From: Ponticaulis profundi | Lineage (GTDB): Bacteria; Pseudomonadota; Alphaproteobacteria; Caulobacterales; Hyphomonadaceae | DNA length: 64,000 bases | Direction: 5' to 3' | Assembly (NCBI RefSeq): GCF_042659465.1 | Contig: NZ_JBHSSW010000009.1 | Coordinates: 310,001-374,000, forward strand | Shown: piece after piece, positions 9,470 to 18,377 of the stretch | Position numbering within the stretch: the stretch's first letter is position 1 | Layout: the number at the start of each line of letters is the position of its first letter | The notes under the pieces: generated by a model | The model's input: the letters and a program-made list of their open reading frames with translations, nothing else | Databases searched by the model: none | Told to the model about the DNA's origin: nothing | Made by a program: the position numbers and the translations under genes

Positions 9470-10088
9470 AGCGTTCGCCTTTGAGACTGAATTTTCCAAA
9501 GAAGGTGATGTTCTCAACGAAGGCCTGCAGTCGTACCGGCGTTACAAACAGAACGAGGTCGATGAACTGGTCGCGACGGCACGCGATGAGGCACTTCGTT
9601 CCGTTGAAGCCGAAACAGAGCGCCGCATGGCCGCGACTGCTGAAGCCATTGTTCAGCATCTTCAGCCCTTATTACCATTTGCCGTGCAAATTGCAGATCA
9701 GATGCGCAAAGAAGCATCCGAGCTCGCCGTGCAATTGGCGAAGAAGCTCGCAGGAGCAGCCCTGGAGCATGTTCCTGAAGCGGCCGTAGAAGCTGGTCTT
9801 AGCGAAATTCTGTCGAGCCTGCCAAATGGGCCACGACTGGTACTGAAGGTGGATGCCGAGATCGCAGATCGGGTCAGCGCAGCCATTCAGGCCCGTCTGC
9901 CAGCTGATTCAGAATTTCACATTGAGCCGACGCAAGGCGGCGCACCGGGAAGCTGGAAGCTGAGTTGGGATCAGGGCGCGTTTTCGCATGACCCCGAGCA
10001 ACTCGCAGAAACGCTGGAAGCGCTGATTGCGGAACACATGAACCAACCGATTGATGCGCAGGGCGATTTGTTCGCCGGTGTTGCGTAA
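9453..10088 (+). CDS. fliH: Flagellar assembly protein FliH (FlbE-like)
   Basis: FliH is the stator-like regulator of the FliI export ATPase; Caulobacter calls the gene at this place flbE. The longer open frame reaches back into fliG, but GGAGG at 9443-9447 sits 5 bp before the ATG at 9453, giving MSSSTKAFAFETEF and 211 residues. An Arg/Glu-rich coiled-coil segment (about 20-60) is followed by AVQIADQMRKEASELAVQLA and a C-terminal domain typical of FliH/YscL. Sequence conservation in this family is low, so the call rests partly on its place between fliG and fliN. It overlaps fliG by 17 bp. Confidence 0.82.
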   Translation: MSSSTKAFAFETEFSKEGDVLNEGLQSYRRYKQNEVDELVATARDEALRSVEAETERRMAATAEAIVQHLQPLLPFAVQIADQMRKEASELAVQLAKKLAGAALEHVPEAAVEAGLSEILSSLPNGPRLVLKVDAEIADRVSAAIQARLPADSEFHIEPTQGGAPGSWKLSWDQGAFSHDPEQLAETLEALIAEHMNQPIDAQGDLFAGVA

Positions 10089-10107
10089 CTGAAAAGAGAG
10101 ATGCGTT

Positions 10108-10449
10108 GTGAGTGACAATGATGCGATGAATCTACCGGAACTGGATAACGGCGAATCTGTCGTTAAGCCGGGACCAGCTGATCGTCAGGAAAAAGCCGCA
10201 GCAGATCTGGCGCCTGTCTTTGACGTACCGGTGAACATTCAGGCGGTTCTCGGGCGCACACAGATGGAAGTGCAGGACCTCCTGCGCCTTGCTCCCGGCT
10301 CCGTACTGGAGCTGGATCGCCGCGTCGGGGAAGCCATCGATATCTACGTAAATAACCGTCTCGTCGCGCGTGGCGAAATCGTTCTCGTCGAAGAGCGACT
10401 GGGCGTGACGATGACGGAAATCATCAAGGATGGAGGCGTTGGTAACTGA
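10108..10449 (+). CDS. fliN: Flagellar motor switch protein FliN
   Basis: FliN belongs to the C-ring and is needed for switching and export. The 113-residue protein begins with GTG (GAGAG upstream) and has a charged N-terminal extension followed by a SpoA domain. That domain shows DVPVNIQAVLGRTQMEVQDL, LAPGSVLELDRRVGEAIDIY and VNNRLVARGEIVLVEERLGV, the GSVLELD and LVARGEIV signatures. It lies in the order fliG-fliH-fliN-flbD known from Caulobacter. Confidence 0.95.
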   Translation: MSDNDAMNLPELDNGESVVKPGPADRQEKAAADLAPVFDVPVNIQAVLGRTQMEVQDLLRLAPGSVLELDRRVGEAIDIYVNNRLVARGEIVLVEERLGVTMTEIIKDGGVGN

Positions 10450-10504
10450 TGAAGAACGCACTTCGTGAACCAGCAGCAGTTCTTATCCTGAAAGGAGTTT
10501 GGCC

Positions 10505-11890
10505 GTGCGCGTAATGATGATCGGTAATCTGGGCGGCCAACTTTCTGTCGCGTCCAAAATCGCCTTCGATCGCGGTGCGAAGGTAACCCATTTCGACACG
10601 GTCGAGCAGGCTTTGTCCGCGCTGCGGGCAGGGCGGGGCGCTGACCTGATTATGGCGGAATACCGGCTTGATCTTGAAAGTCTGGTGATTGCGCTCGACA
10701 TGGAGCGCATCTCTGTCCCGGTCGTGGCTTGCGGCGTCGAAGCTGATGCGCGCGGGGCAGCTCAGGCCATCAAGGCGGGCGCACGCGAGTTCATCCCATT
10801 GCCGCCAGACCCGGATATGATCGCTGCGGTCCTTGAGGCGGTGGCGGATGATGATCGTCCGATGATCGCCTCTGATGAAGCCATGATGCGCGTGGTTCAG
10901 CTGGCAGACCAGATCGCTGCAAGTGAAGCAAGCGTTCTGATCACCGGTGAAAGCGGTGTCGGTAAAGAGGTCATGGCGCGCTATGTCCACAAGAAATCAC
11001 GTCGCTCCACCGCGCCGTTCATTTCTGTGAACTGTGCCGCCATTCCTGAAAACCTCCTGGAATCCGAGCTTTTTGGTCACGAAAAGGGCGCGTTCACAGG
11101 CGCCGTGGCACGCCGTATCGGTAAATTCGAAGAGGCCGATGGCGGTACGCTGCTTCTGGACGAGATTTCCGAGATGGATGCGCGACTACAGGCCAAACTC
11201 CTGCGCGCCATTCAGGAGCGGGAAATTGACCGGGTCGGCGGAAACAAGCCAATCAAGGTGAATATCCGTATTCTGGCGACGTCCAACCGTGATCTCGCTC
11301 AGGCCGTGCGTGATGGGATATTCCGCGAGGATTTGCTGTACCGCCTGAACGTTGTGAACCTGCGTATTCCGCCGCTGCGTGATCGGATCAAAGACGCGCT
11401 CACCATGGCTGAGTACTTCGTCGAGAAATATTCTCTGGCGAATGGTTTTCAGAAAAAGATCCTGTCTGACGACGCGAAGGTTCGGATTTCGTCTCACACC
11501 TGGCCTGGCAACGTCCGGGAGCTGGAAAACGCCATGCACCGCGCGGTTTTGTTGTCACCTGACAATGTCATCGGACCAGATGCCATCCGTCAACCTGATG
11601 GCCTGGCTCCGGTGGCTGCGAGCACGGCAGCATTGTCTGCAACTGGTAATCCTGTGGTCGATGCGGCCACGCAGTCAGCGCAATCAGTTTCCCAATCCAT
11701 GGTCGGACGTACGGTTGCCGATGTTGAGCAGGGCTTGATTCTCGAAACGCTCGATCACTGCCTTGGAAACCGCACACACGCGGCCAACATTCTGGGCATC
11801 TCGATCCGGACGCTCCGCAACAAACTCAAAGCCTATTCCGAAGCTGGCATCGATGTGCCTGCTCCGGGCGAAATTCGCGAAGCTGGTTGA
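10505..11890 (+). CDS. flbD: Sigma-54-dependent flagellar regulator FlbD
   Basis: FlbD activates class III/IV flagellar genes with RpoN. From the GTG at 10505 (7 bp after AGGAG; the TTG at 10499 is too close) it has 461 residues: a receiver-like domain (1-105), an AAA+ domain with Walker A GESGVGKE (148-155), the sigma-54 contact motif GAFTGA (195-200) and Walker B LLLDE (216-220), and a C-terminal Fis-type helix-turn-helix (GNRTHAANILGISIRTLRNK). The receiver lacks the N-terminal acidic pair and has Glu52 in the place of the phosphorylated Asp, so it is a pseudo-receiver, in line with FlbD being governed by FliX rather than by an ordinary kinase. fliX is not in the window. Confidence 0.93.
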   Translation: MRVMMIGNLGGQLSVASKIAFDRGAKVTHFDTVEQALSALRAGRGADLIMAEYRLDLESLVIALDMERISVPVVACGVEADARGAAQAIKAGAREFIPLPPDPDMIAAVLEAVADDDRPMIASDEAMMRVVQLADQIAASEASVLITGESGVGKEVMARYVHKKSRRSTAPFISVNCAAIPENLLESELFGHEKGAFTGAVARRIGKFEEADGGTLLLDEISEMDARLQAKLLRAIQEREIDRVGGNKPIKVNIRILATSNRDLAQAVRDGIFREDLLYRLNVVNLRIPPLRDRIKDALTMAEYFVEKYSLANGFQKKILSDDAKVRISSHTWPGNVRELENAMHRAVLLSPDNVIGPDAIRQPDGLAPVAASTAALSATGNPVVDAATQSAQSVSQSMVGRTVADVEQGLILETLDHCLGNRTHAANILGISIRTLRNKLKAYSEAGIDVPAPGEIREAG

Positions 11891-11908
11891 TAATAGGATA
11901 TCACGCAC

Positions 11909-14038
11909 GTGACGGACACGACCACGACAGAGACTGAAACACAGGGCGGTTTGCGCATCGGCAATTTCGATGTTCAGGCCTTCCTGCAGTCGGGCATGAA
12001 AGGTGAAGTGGCACTCGGTGTCGGCGTTCTCGCGCTGATCATCATGCTCATCATGCCAATGCCGAGCATTCTGCTCGACATGATGCTCGCTGTGTCGATC
12101 ACGTTTTCTGTTCTGGTTCTGATGACGTCGCTTCTGATCAAGAAGCCGCTTGAGTTCAGCGCCTTTCCTGCGGTTCTTCTGCTTGCGACACTGCTTCGAC
12201 TTGGGTTGAACCTTGCTTCCACCCGCCTGATCCTGAGCAATGGTGCGCAGGGACCGGATGCGGCTGGCGATGTGATCAAGGCGTTCGGTTCTTTCGTGAT
12301 GGGTGGGAACTACGTCATCGGCGTGATTGTCTTCATCATTCTCGTGATTGTGAACTTCGTCGTTATTTCGAAAGGTTCTTCGCGGATCGCCGAGGTCGCC
12401 GCTCGCTTCACCCTTGATGCGATGCCGGGCAAACAGATGGCGATTGACGCGGATCTGTCGGCTGGTCTGATCAATGAGGAAGAAGCACGCTCGCGCCGTA
12501 AGGAAGTCGAAGGCGAGAGCAATTTCTTTGGTGCCATGGATGGTGCCTCAAAGTTCGTTCGCGGCGACGCCGTCGCAGGTCTTCTGATCACGGCAATTAA
12601 CATCATTGGCGGGATCGTTATTGGCGTGGCCCAGGAAGGGCTCGCTTTCGAAACGGCTGCAGATACCTATACCCGTCTGACCATTGGCGATGGGCTTGTA
12701 TCGCAGATCCCTGCTCTGATCATTTCGATCGCGGCGGGTCTGTTGGTGTCGAAAGCAGGTCTGGACGGAGCAGCGGATAAAGCGCTTGCCACTCAGATGA
12801 TGAGCAACCCGCTTGGTCTTTATATGGTCGCAGGTTGCGCCCTCTTTGCGGGTGTCCTGCCGGGCATGCCATTCATTCCATTCGCCGCTCTGGCGGGTTC
12901 GCTTGGCTATATGGCCTACCGGATCGACAAGCAGAAGCGAGAGGAAGTTGCGACGGAACAGGCCGCAACGGAGAAGGCGAAAGCTGCACCTGCCGAACCA
13001 AAAGAGCCACCTATCAAGGATTCGCTCACGGTTGATGAGCTGAAAATCGAACTGGGCTTCGGTCTTGTGCCGCTGATCAACGAAACCAAGGGTCGCAAGC
13101 TGACAGACCAGGTCAAAGCGGTTCGTCGTCAGATTGCTTCTGATTATGGCTTTGTCGCGCCATCGGTTCGTATCGTCGATAATCTGGAATTGCCGTCAGA
13201 CAACTACGAGGTTTGCGTTAAGGAACTGACGGCCGGAACAGGACGCCTGAAGCTGAACCACCATCTTGCCATGGACGCGTCCGGTCGGGCGGCACCTGTG
13301 CCAGGTGAGCGCGTAATGGAGCCTGTTTTCGGGCTTCCGGCGATCTGGGTGGATGAGGCGAACAAGGAACAAGCCGCGATTTCCGGCTATACGGTTGTCG
13401 ACCCTGCGACCGTTTTAACCACACATTTTACGGAAATTGTTAAGGAAAATATGGCTGAACTGCTGTCATTCGCGTCAGTCAAGAATCTCCTTGATGATCT
13501 GCCGCCTGAACAGAAAGCCCTATTGGACGATATCGTGCCGAACCAAATCAGCCTGTCCGGAATCCAACGTGTTCTGCAGAATCTGCTGTCAGAATATGTG
13601 TCGATCCGTGACCTGCCGACAATTCTGGAAGGCATTGCTGAGGCTTCGTCCACGCAGACAGACCTTGTGACGGTGACCGAGCATGTGCGCTCACGTCTGG
13701 GGCGCCAGCTTTGCGCGGCACATTCCGATGAGCGGGGCGAACTGCCAGTCGTGACGCTCTCACCAGGTTGGGAAGAAGCGTTTGCGAATGCGATTATCGG
13801 GCAGGGCGGCAACCGTCAGCTCGCGCTGGAGCCATCTCGCCTGCATGGCTTTGCAGGGGATGTGAAGAAAGCCTTCGATGCAGCAGCTCAGCAGGGTACG
13901 TCGCCCGTATTGCTTACAAGCGCTGGCATCCGCCCATTCGTTCAGTCGCTCATTGAACGCTTCAGACCGAAAACGCCGGTCATGTCGCAAAACGAGATTC
14001 ATCCCAAGGCGCGCCTGCGGGCCGCTGGGACTGTATAG
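11909..14038 (+). CDS. flhA: Flagellar export gate protein FlhA
   Basis: FlhA is the main membrane gate of the flagellar type III secretion system. The 709-residue protein starts with GTG, has about eight membrane helices in the first 330 residues and carries the FHIPEP-family signature RIAEVAARFTLDAMPGKQMA followed by IDADLSAGLINEEEARSRR. A charged linker (about 340-375) leads to the cytoplasmic ring domain that docks export chaperones. Length is usual. It follows flbD by 18 bp, so it belongs to the fliF operon. Confidence 0.96.
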   Translation: MTDTTTTETETQGGLRIGNFDVQAFLQSGMKGEVALGVGVLALIIMLIMPMPSILLDMMLAVSITFSVLVLMTSLLIKKPLEFSAFPAVLLLATLLRLGLNLASTRLILSNGAQGPDAAGDVIKAFGSFVMGGNYVIGVIVFIILVIVNFVVISKGSSRIAEVAARFTLDAMPGKQMAIDADLSAGLINEEEARSRRKEVEGESNFFGAMDGASKFVRGDAVAGLLITAINIIGGIVIGVAQEGLAFETAADTYTRLTIGDGLVSQIPALIISIAAGLLVSKAGLDGAADKALATQMMSNPLGLYMVAGCALFAGVLPGMPFIPFAALAGSLGYMAYRIDKQKREEVATEQAATEKAKAAPAEPKEPPIKDSLTVDELKIELGFGLVPLINETKGRKLTDQVKAVRRQIASDYGFVAPSVRIVDNLELPSDNYEVCVKELTAGTGRLKLNHHLAMDASGRAAPVPGERVMEPVFGLPAIWVDEANKEQAAISGYTVVDPATVLTTHFTEIVKENMAELLSFASVKNLLDDLPPEQKALLDDIVPNQISLSGIQRVLQNLLSEYVSIRDLPTILEGIAEASSTQTDLVTVTEHVRSRLGRQLCAAHSDERGELPVVTLSPGWEEAFANAIIGQGGNRQLALEPSRLHGFAGDVKKAFDAAAQQGTSPVLLTSAGIRPFVQSLIERFRPKTPVMSQNEIHPKARLRAAGTV

Positions 14039-14047
14039 GAGACGCCG

Positions 14048-15037
14048 ATGAGGATGAAACTCTACACCGCAGCAACCAGGGAAGATGCCGTCGCATTAAT
14101 GAAGACGGATATGGGGACGGACGCGGTGATCCTGTCGGAACGAGACATTGATGAAGGATATGAAGTCCGCGCAGCTGTTGAGCGCGCGACCTCTATCGTA
14201 GCGCCGAATTTCGCGCAAAAGAACAAGCCTGCACCATCGCTACAGATCAGCCGGTATCGGGAGAATCTCCGGGAGATCCTGAATTGGCATGGTGCACCTG
14301 ATGGCTTCTCTGAAGTCATCGCCGTGACCGGTTCGCGTCTGGTCGGTGCTTCCACAGAACCCGCTAGCGGGTTCTCGGCAGCACTGGAAGGCGTGGTTGG
14401 CTTTGCGCCAATCACACCAGCCATCAGCGATCCGATCATGCTTGTGGGGCCGCCGGGTTCGGGGAAAACCTCAACCACGGCCAAACTCATTCGCCGCGCT
14501 CGCGCTGCGAAAGCCTCCGCTGTGCCTCTGGTCGCTGACTTCGATGCGACGGCGGGTGGTGCTCAACTGGCTGCCTATCTTCAGGCGGGAATTCACGACA
14601 TGCAAAGCTTTGTCATGCCGGATGACCTGTTGGCGGCAACCAGACGAGAAATAGATAACAAGCAAGGTGTCGTTATAGATACACCTTCGATTAATCCGTG
14701 TGATGGTGAAGACTTGGAACGTCTGTCCGACCTGATAAACCTGCTCGGAGTCGAGCCGGTCCTGGTCATTTCTGCTGAGGGGCATCCGCTGGATCTTGAG
14801 GAGAGCGTTCGCGCTTTCGCAAGAGTGGGCGTAAAACGGTGTATCGTAACTAAACTTGACGTTGTCAGACGGCGAGGCGGCGTACTTTTCGCTATCGCCA
14901 GTGCGAAGATCAACATCTCGCACCTGGCTCTGACACCCTTTATTGGCGGGGGCCTGATCCCTGCTACCCCAAACAGACTCGCCCGCATTCTTCTTGAAGA
15001 TGCGCCGGGCGCTGAATCCTTGAAAGGAGCCGCGTAA
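14048..15037 (+). CDS. flhF: FlhF-like SRP-family GTPase
   Basis: FlhF is an SRP-type GTPase that helps place the flagellum at the cell pole. The 329-residue protein has the N-terminal B domain (MKLYTAATREDAVALMKTDM) and a G domain with P-loop GPPGSGKT (134-141) and TKLD (268-271). The G3 region reads DTPSINP (211-217) instead of DTAGR, and the DTxR element of G2 is replaced by a FDATAG segment, so catalysis may be weakened. AGGAG lies 6 bp before the ATG. It overlaps flhG by one base and follows flhA, the classical flhA-flhF-flhG order. Confidence 0.88.
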   Translation: MRMKLYTAATREDAVALMKTDMGTDAVILSERDIDEGYEVRAAVERATSIVAPNFAQKNKPAPSLQISRYRENLREILNWHGAPDGFSEVIAVTGSRLVGASTEPASGFSAALEGVVGFAPITPAISDPIMLVGPPGSGKTSTTAKLIRRARAAKASAVPLVADFDATAGGAQLAAYLQAGIHDMQSFVMPDDLLAATRREIDNKQGVVIDTPSINPCDGEDLERLSDLINLLGVEPVLVISAEGHPLDLEESVRAFARVGVKRCIVTKLDVVRRRGGVLFAIASAKINISHLALTPFIGGGLIPATPNRLARILLEDAPGAESLKGAA

Positions 15038-15885
15038 TGGCTATCGGTTTTGGACGAATTAAGAACGTGCTGGCCTCCAAGCCGCGTGTTCAGCCTGCCT
15101 CAGTGATTGCCGTTGCCTCAGGCAAGGGCGGTGTTGGCAAATCCTTCCTGTCTACAGCCATAGCAGGCGCACTGGCGAAAGCCGGACGACGAACCTTGCT
15201 GGTCGATGGAGACCTTGGACTGGCGAATGTGGACGTTCACCTCGGTATCGCGCCGCAGACAGATCTTGTCGCGGTAATGGCCGGATGGGTTGAACTTGAA
15301 GATGCTGTCACGCCCGTCTCCGGCGGTGTGGCGAATGGCGGCTTTGATGTTCTGCCGGGGCGTTCAGGCTCTGGTGCTTTGGCTGAACTGCCAAGTGAGG
15401 AAGTCGCACGCCTGGCTGCTGGCCTATCTGCACTGTCGCTGCAGTATGATCATGTTCTGCTCGACCTCGCAGCGGGTATTGAGTCAAACGTCATGCGCCT
15501 GGCACGTGCAGCTGATCGTGCGCTGGTCGTCGTGACCGATGATCCTGCGTCGATGACCGATGCTTATGCCTTCATCAAGGTTCTCAAAGGCTATGCACCG
15601 TCGGTTCAGCCGATCGTTCTGATCAACCAGGCGGACAACCGTCAGCGTGGACGCCAGACCTATGAGGCGATTGCGAAGGCTTGTCAGACCTTCCTCGGCT
15701 TCCGTCCTCCGCTCGCCGGCATTGTGACCCGCGACGCGAAAGTGCGTGAATGCTTGCGAAGTCAGACACCGATTATGGAAAAATTCCCGACAACGCAGGC
15801 GGCGCTTGATGCAAGTCAGGTTGCAGAAAGTTTGATCCGTGGCTGGGAAGTTCCAGTGAGCTCTGAAGAGCGCGCAGCATTCTGA
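15037..15885 (+). CDS. flhG: MinD-like ATPase FlhG (YlxH/FleN)
   Basis: FlhG is a ParA/MinD-type ATPase that limits flagellar number and works with FlhF. The 282 residues contain a deviant Walker A (SGKGGVGKS, about 28-36), LLVDGDLGLANVDVHLGI and the switch-like DLAAGIESNVMRLARAAD. The C-terminus lacks an obvious long amphipathic membrane helix but ends near LIRGWEVPVSS. It is the last gene of the fliF operon. A hairpin (stem atcctgctt/aagcaggat, 15938-15961) follows within 80 bp without a T-run; the remaining sequence to 16133 shows nothing recognisable. Confidence 0.9.
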   Translation: MAIGFGRIKNVLASKPRVQPASVIAVASGKGGVGKSFLSTAIAGALAKAGRRTLLVDGDLGLANVDVHLGIAPQTDLVAVMAGWVELEDAVTPVSGGVANGGFDVLPGRSGSGALAELPSEEVARLAAGLSALSLQYDHVLLDLAAGIESNVMRLARAADRALVVVTDDPASMTDAYAFIKVLKGYAPSVQPIVLINQADNRQRGRQTYEAIAKACQTFLGFRPPLAGIVTRDAKVRECLRSQTPIMEKFPTTQAALDASQVAESLIRGWEVPVSSEERAAF

Positions 15886-16133
15886 TCGGGGCGCCTCTAT
15901 CAAACATGTATTCCGCGACGGCCTGAAAGGCTGATCAATCCTGCTTTGGATGAAGCAGGATGTAAAACCATGTGCAAATGTCTGCGCGATGCAGAGACAT
16001 CGCTGCGCGGCACTTGAGTTTTCAACTTTTGTTGAATTAATTTGTCCTGTGGCCCGGCAATTGCACGGGCGACGCGTAGATTATCGATCGATGGTGCTTT
16101 TGTGCGCTGCGGTCCTCACACAAGGGTTCTTTG

Positions 16134-17303
16134 GTGAAATCGTTCATTCATCTGGTCGCACGAACCATCCTGCCTGCCGTGCTCACATGTGCTGCTACCG
16201 CTGATCCAATCGACTATGAGTATCTGGAAGCCCGCATCGACCTCCTGATGGAGCGTGATGACATGATGGGGCTCGCTGTGGCCGTTGTTGAGGATGGTGA
16301 AATCCGTTTTGAGCGCGGATTTGGCAAAACCGAGGAAAACGGTCTCTCGGTCGATACCGATACATTGTTCCGATGGGCGTCTGTTTCAAAGGGTTTGTCA
16401 GCGACACTCGCGGCTGAACTTGCCAGCGAGGGGGCGTTCTCGCTCGACTCCCATATCTCGGATTACAAAACGAGTCTGCGCCTGCCTGGGTTTGGTGAAG
16501 AAAAAGCGTCGGTACGAGATCTCCTGTCTCACCGGCTCGGCATTGTCTCGAACGCTTATGATAACGTGCTGGAGTCCGGGCGTGAGCCTGCCGATATTCG
16601 CCAAACACTCGGTGGATTGAATCTGATTTGCCCGGTTGCCGAATGTCATGGCTATCAGAACGTGGCCTTCGATGCGATTTCTGAGATTTTCAAGGAAACG
16701 ACCGGGCTTGAATTCGAAGCTCTGGCGAAATCGAAGGTCTTTGAGCCGCTGGGAATGAAGACGGCAACGACAACATACACCGGCTTTACCGGATCGAAGA
16801 ATTACGCCCGGCCATATTCCTGGTCTTCGAGTTCGAAGAAATTGTACGCCTCGACGATTACTATGCCGTACTTCCGGGTCGCGACGGCCGGGGGTGTTAG
16901 CTCGTCCATCCATGACCTTGCGCTTTATCTGCAGGCGCAGATGGGATTGTATCCGGATGTCTTCCGCCCTGATGCCTTGATCGAGGCCCATAGTCCATAT
17001 GTGCGCACGCTCCGCGAAGAGCGCGGTATGGGGCGTCGTTTTGAAGGTGTTGAGCGTGCCGATTATGCGCTTGGCTGGCGTGTTTACTCATATCACGGGC
17101 GCACGCTCATCGGTCATCGCGGGGCGGTGCGTGGATATCGAGCCTTGGTCTTCTTTGATCCTGAGCTCAAAACAGGCGTAGTCGCGCTCTGGAATTCAGG
17201 GGTCAGCCGTCCGACAGGCCTTCAGTTCGAAGTCATGGACATGGTTTATGGCCTGCCGAAGCGGGATTGGATGCGGCTCATGACAGATGAGCCGCGTGGC
17301 TAA
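16134..17303 (+). CDS. Secreted serine hydrolase, beta-lactamase / class C PBP-like
   Basis: The protein belongs to the serine beta-lactamase-like (Beta-lactamase, AmpC/esterase EstB) family. It has 389 residues from the GTG at 16134, placed 7 bp after AAGGG; a TTG one codon earlier is less likely. A signal peptide (about 1-23, ending LTCAATA) is followed by the SxxK nucleophile motif SVSK (83-86) and a HRGAVRG box near the C-terminus in the place of the KTG motif. The natural substrate cannot be told: peptidoglycan peptide, ester or amide are all possible. It lies convergent to motA, 12 bp apart, and is probably a separate transcription unit. Confidence 0.8.
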   Translation: MKSFIHLVARTILPAVLTCAATADPIDYEYLEARIDLLMERDDMMGLAVAVVEDGEIRFERGFGKTEENGLSVDTDTLFRWASVSKGLSATLAAELASEGAFSLDSHISDYKTSLRLPGFGEEKASVRDLLSHRLGIVSNAYDNVLESGREPADIRQTLGGLNLICPVAECHGYQNVAFDAISEIFKETTGLEFEALAKSKVFEPLGMKTATTTYTGFTGSKNYARPYSWSSSSKKLYASTITMPYFRVATAGGVSSSIHDLALYLQAQMGLYPDVFRPDALIEAHSPYVRTLREERGMGRRFEGVERADYALGWRVYSYHGRTLIGHRGAVRGYRALVFFDPELKTGVVALWNSGVSRPTGLQFEVMDMVYGLPKRDWMRLMTDEPRG

Positions 17304-17315
17304 GCCGCTGCTCGC

Positions 17316-18185
17316 CTAGCCAGCTTCCGGAACATTGTTGAGCGCTTCTTCCAGCTCGGCGAAGCTTGGCTGAGCCGGCGATGGGATAGAGCCGCGGCCA
17401 ATCTCGACCGAGATCTGCGCTGCGTTACCGTGAAGGTGTGCGACCAGAACGTCCTTGATGATCTGATAGAACTTGCCTTCTTCGTCGATCACTTCGCCCA
17501 TGCGCGTTGCAAACGGGCCGATCAGACCATAGGCGAGGAACACGCCCAGGAAGGTACCGACCAGCGCCGAACCAATCAGTTTACCCAAATATTCAGGTGG
17601 CTGGTTGATCGCGCCCATGGTCTTGATGATACCCAGAACGGCGGCAACGATACCCAGAGCTGGCAGCGCGTCTGCCATGTTCTGAAGGGCGTGAGCCGGG
17701 GCGTGTGCTTCATGGTGGTGTTTCTCGATCTGCTTTTCGATAGCATCCTCAACCTGGTGAGGATCTTCCAGGTTCATGGTCATCATACGAAGCGTGTCGC
17801 AGATCAGGTCTATCGCGAAATGGTCTTTCAGGATTTTCGGATATTCCTGAAAAATGCGAGATTCCTTCGGATTCTCAATGTGTGCTTCGATGGCGACCAC
17901 GCCCTTCGTCTTCATCGTTTTTGTTAAAACAAATAAGACGGATAACAGGTCGGTATAGTCTTTGGGTTTCCATTTCGGGCCTGCGAGGATCTTTCCGAAC
18001 CCTCCTAAGACACCCATGACGGTCTTGAATGAATTACCAATGAGAAGCGCGCCGACAGCGGCCCCGCCAATCATCATCATCTCGAAGGGCGCAGCCTTGA
18101 TGATCACGTCGAAGTGACCGCCTGCGAGCATGAACCCGCCAAAGACCATGCCGAATACAACGACGACACCAATAATCTGAAACAT
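17316..18185 (-). CDS. motA: Flagellar motor stator protein MotA
   Basis: MotA is the stator subunit that conducts protons with MotB and pushes on FliG. From the ATG at 18185 it has 289 residues. It begins MFQIIGVVVVFGMVFGGFM, has four membrane helices in the MotA pattern (about 3-22, 32-52, 165-190, 200-220) and the signature ADALPALGIVAAVLGIIKTM followed by GSALVGTFLGVFLAYGLIGP. The upstream in-frame TTG would add only three residues. No motB is next to it; the two genes are also separate in Caulobacter. Confidence 0.95.
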   Translation of the reverse strand: MFQIIGVVVVFGMVFGGFMLAGGHFDVIIKAAPFEMMMIGGAAVGALLIGNSFKTVMGVLGGFGKILAGPKWKPKDYTDLLSVLFVLTKTMKTKGVVAIEAHIENPKESRIFQEYPKILKDHFAIDLICDTLRMMTMNLEDPHQVEDAIEKQIEKHHHEAHAPAHALQNMADALPALGIVAAVLGIIKTMGAINQPPEYLGKLIGSALVGTFLGVFLAYGLIGPFATRMGEVIDEEGKFYQIIKDVLVAHLHGNAAQISVEIGRGSIPSPAQPSFAELEEALNNVPEAG

Positions 18186-18377
18186 TGCACCCAACTTATT
18201 CTAAGTTATTGGGAGACTTGTAGCTGAACAGACTTAATGTGCCGTTTCATGGCCATTGAAATTTGCGAACGGCTGTAAACACACTGGTAAAAAACTGGCT
18301 TTTGCGCACGCCCGGATCGCTAAAACGGTGAGTTTATTTTGTTGACCCTTTGGGGGTGCAGTCGCACAAACGGATCT

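Noticed and set aside
15938..15961. Hairpin after flhG (atcctgctt/aagcaggat)
   Set aside because: A 9-bp stem without a T-run; may be a terminator helper but cannot be supported as an intrinsic terminator.
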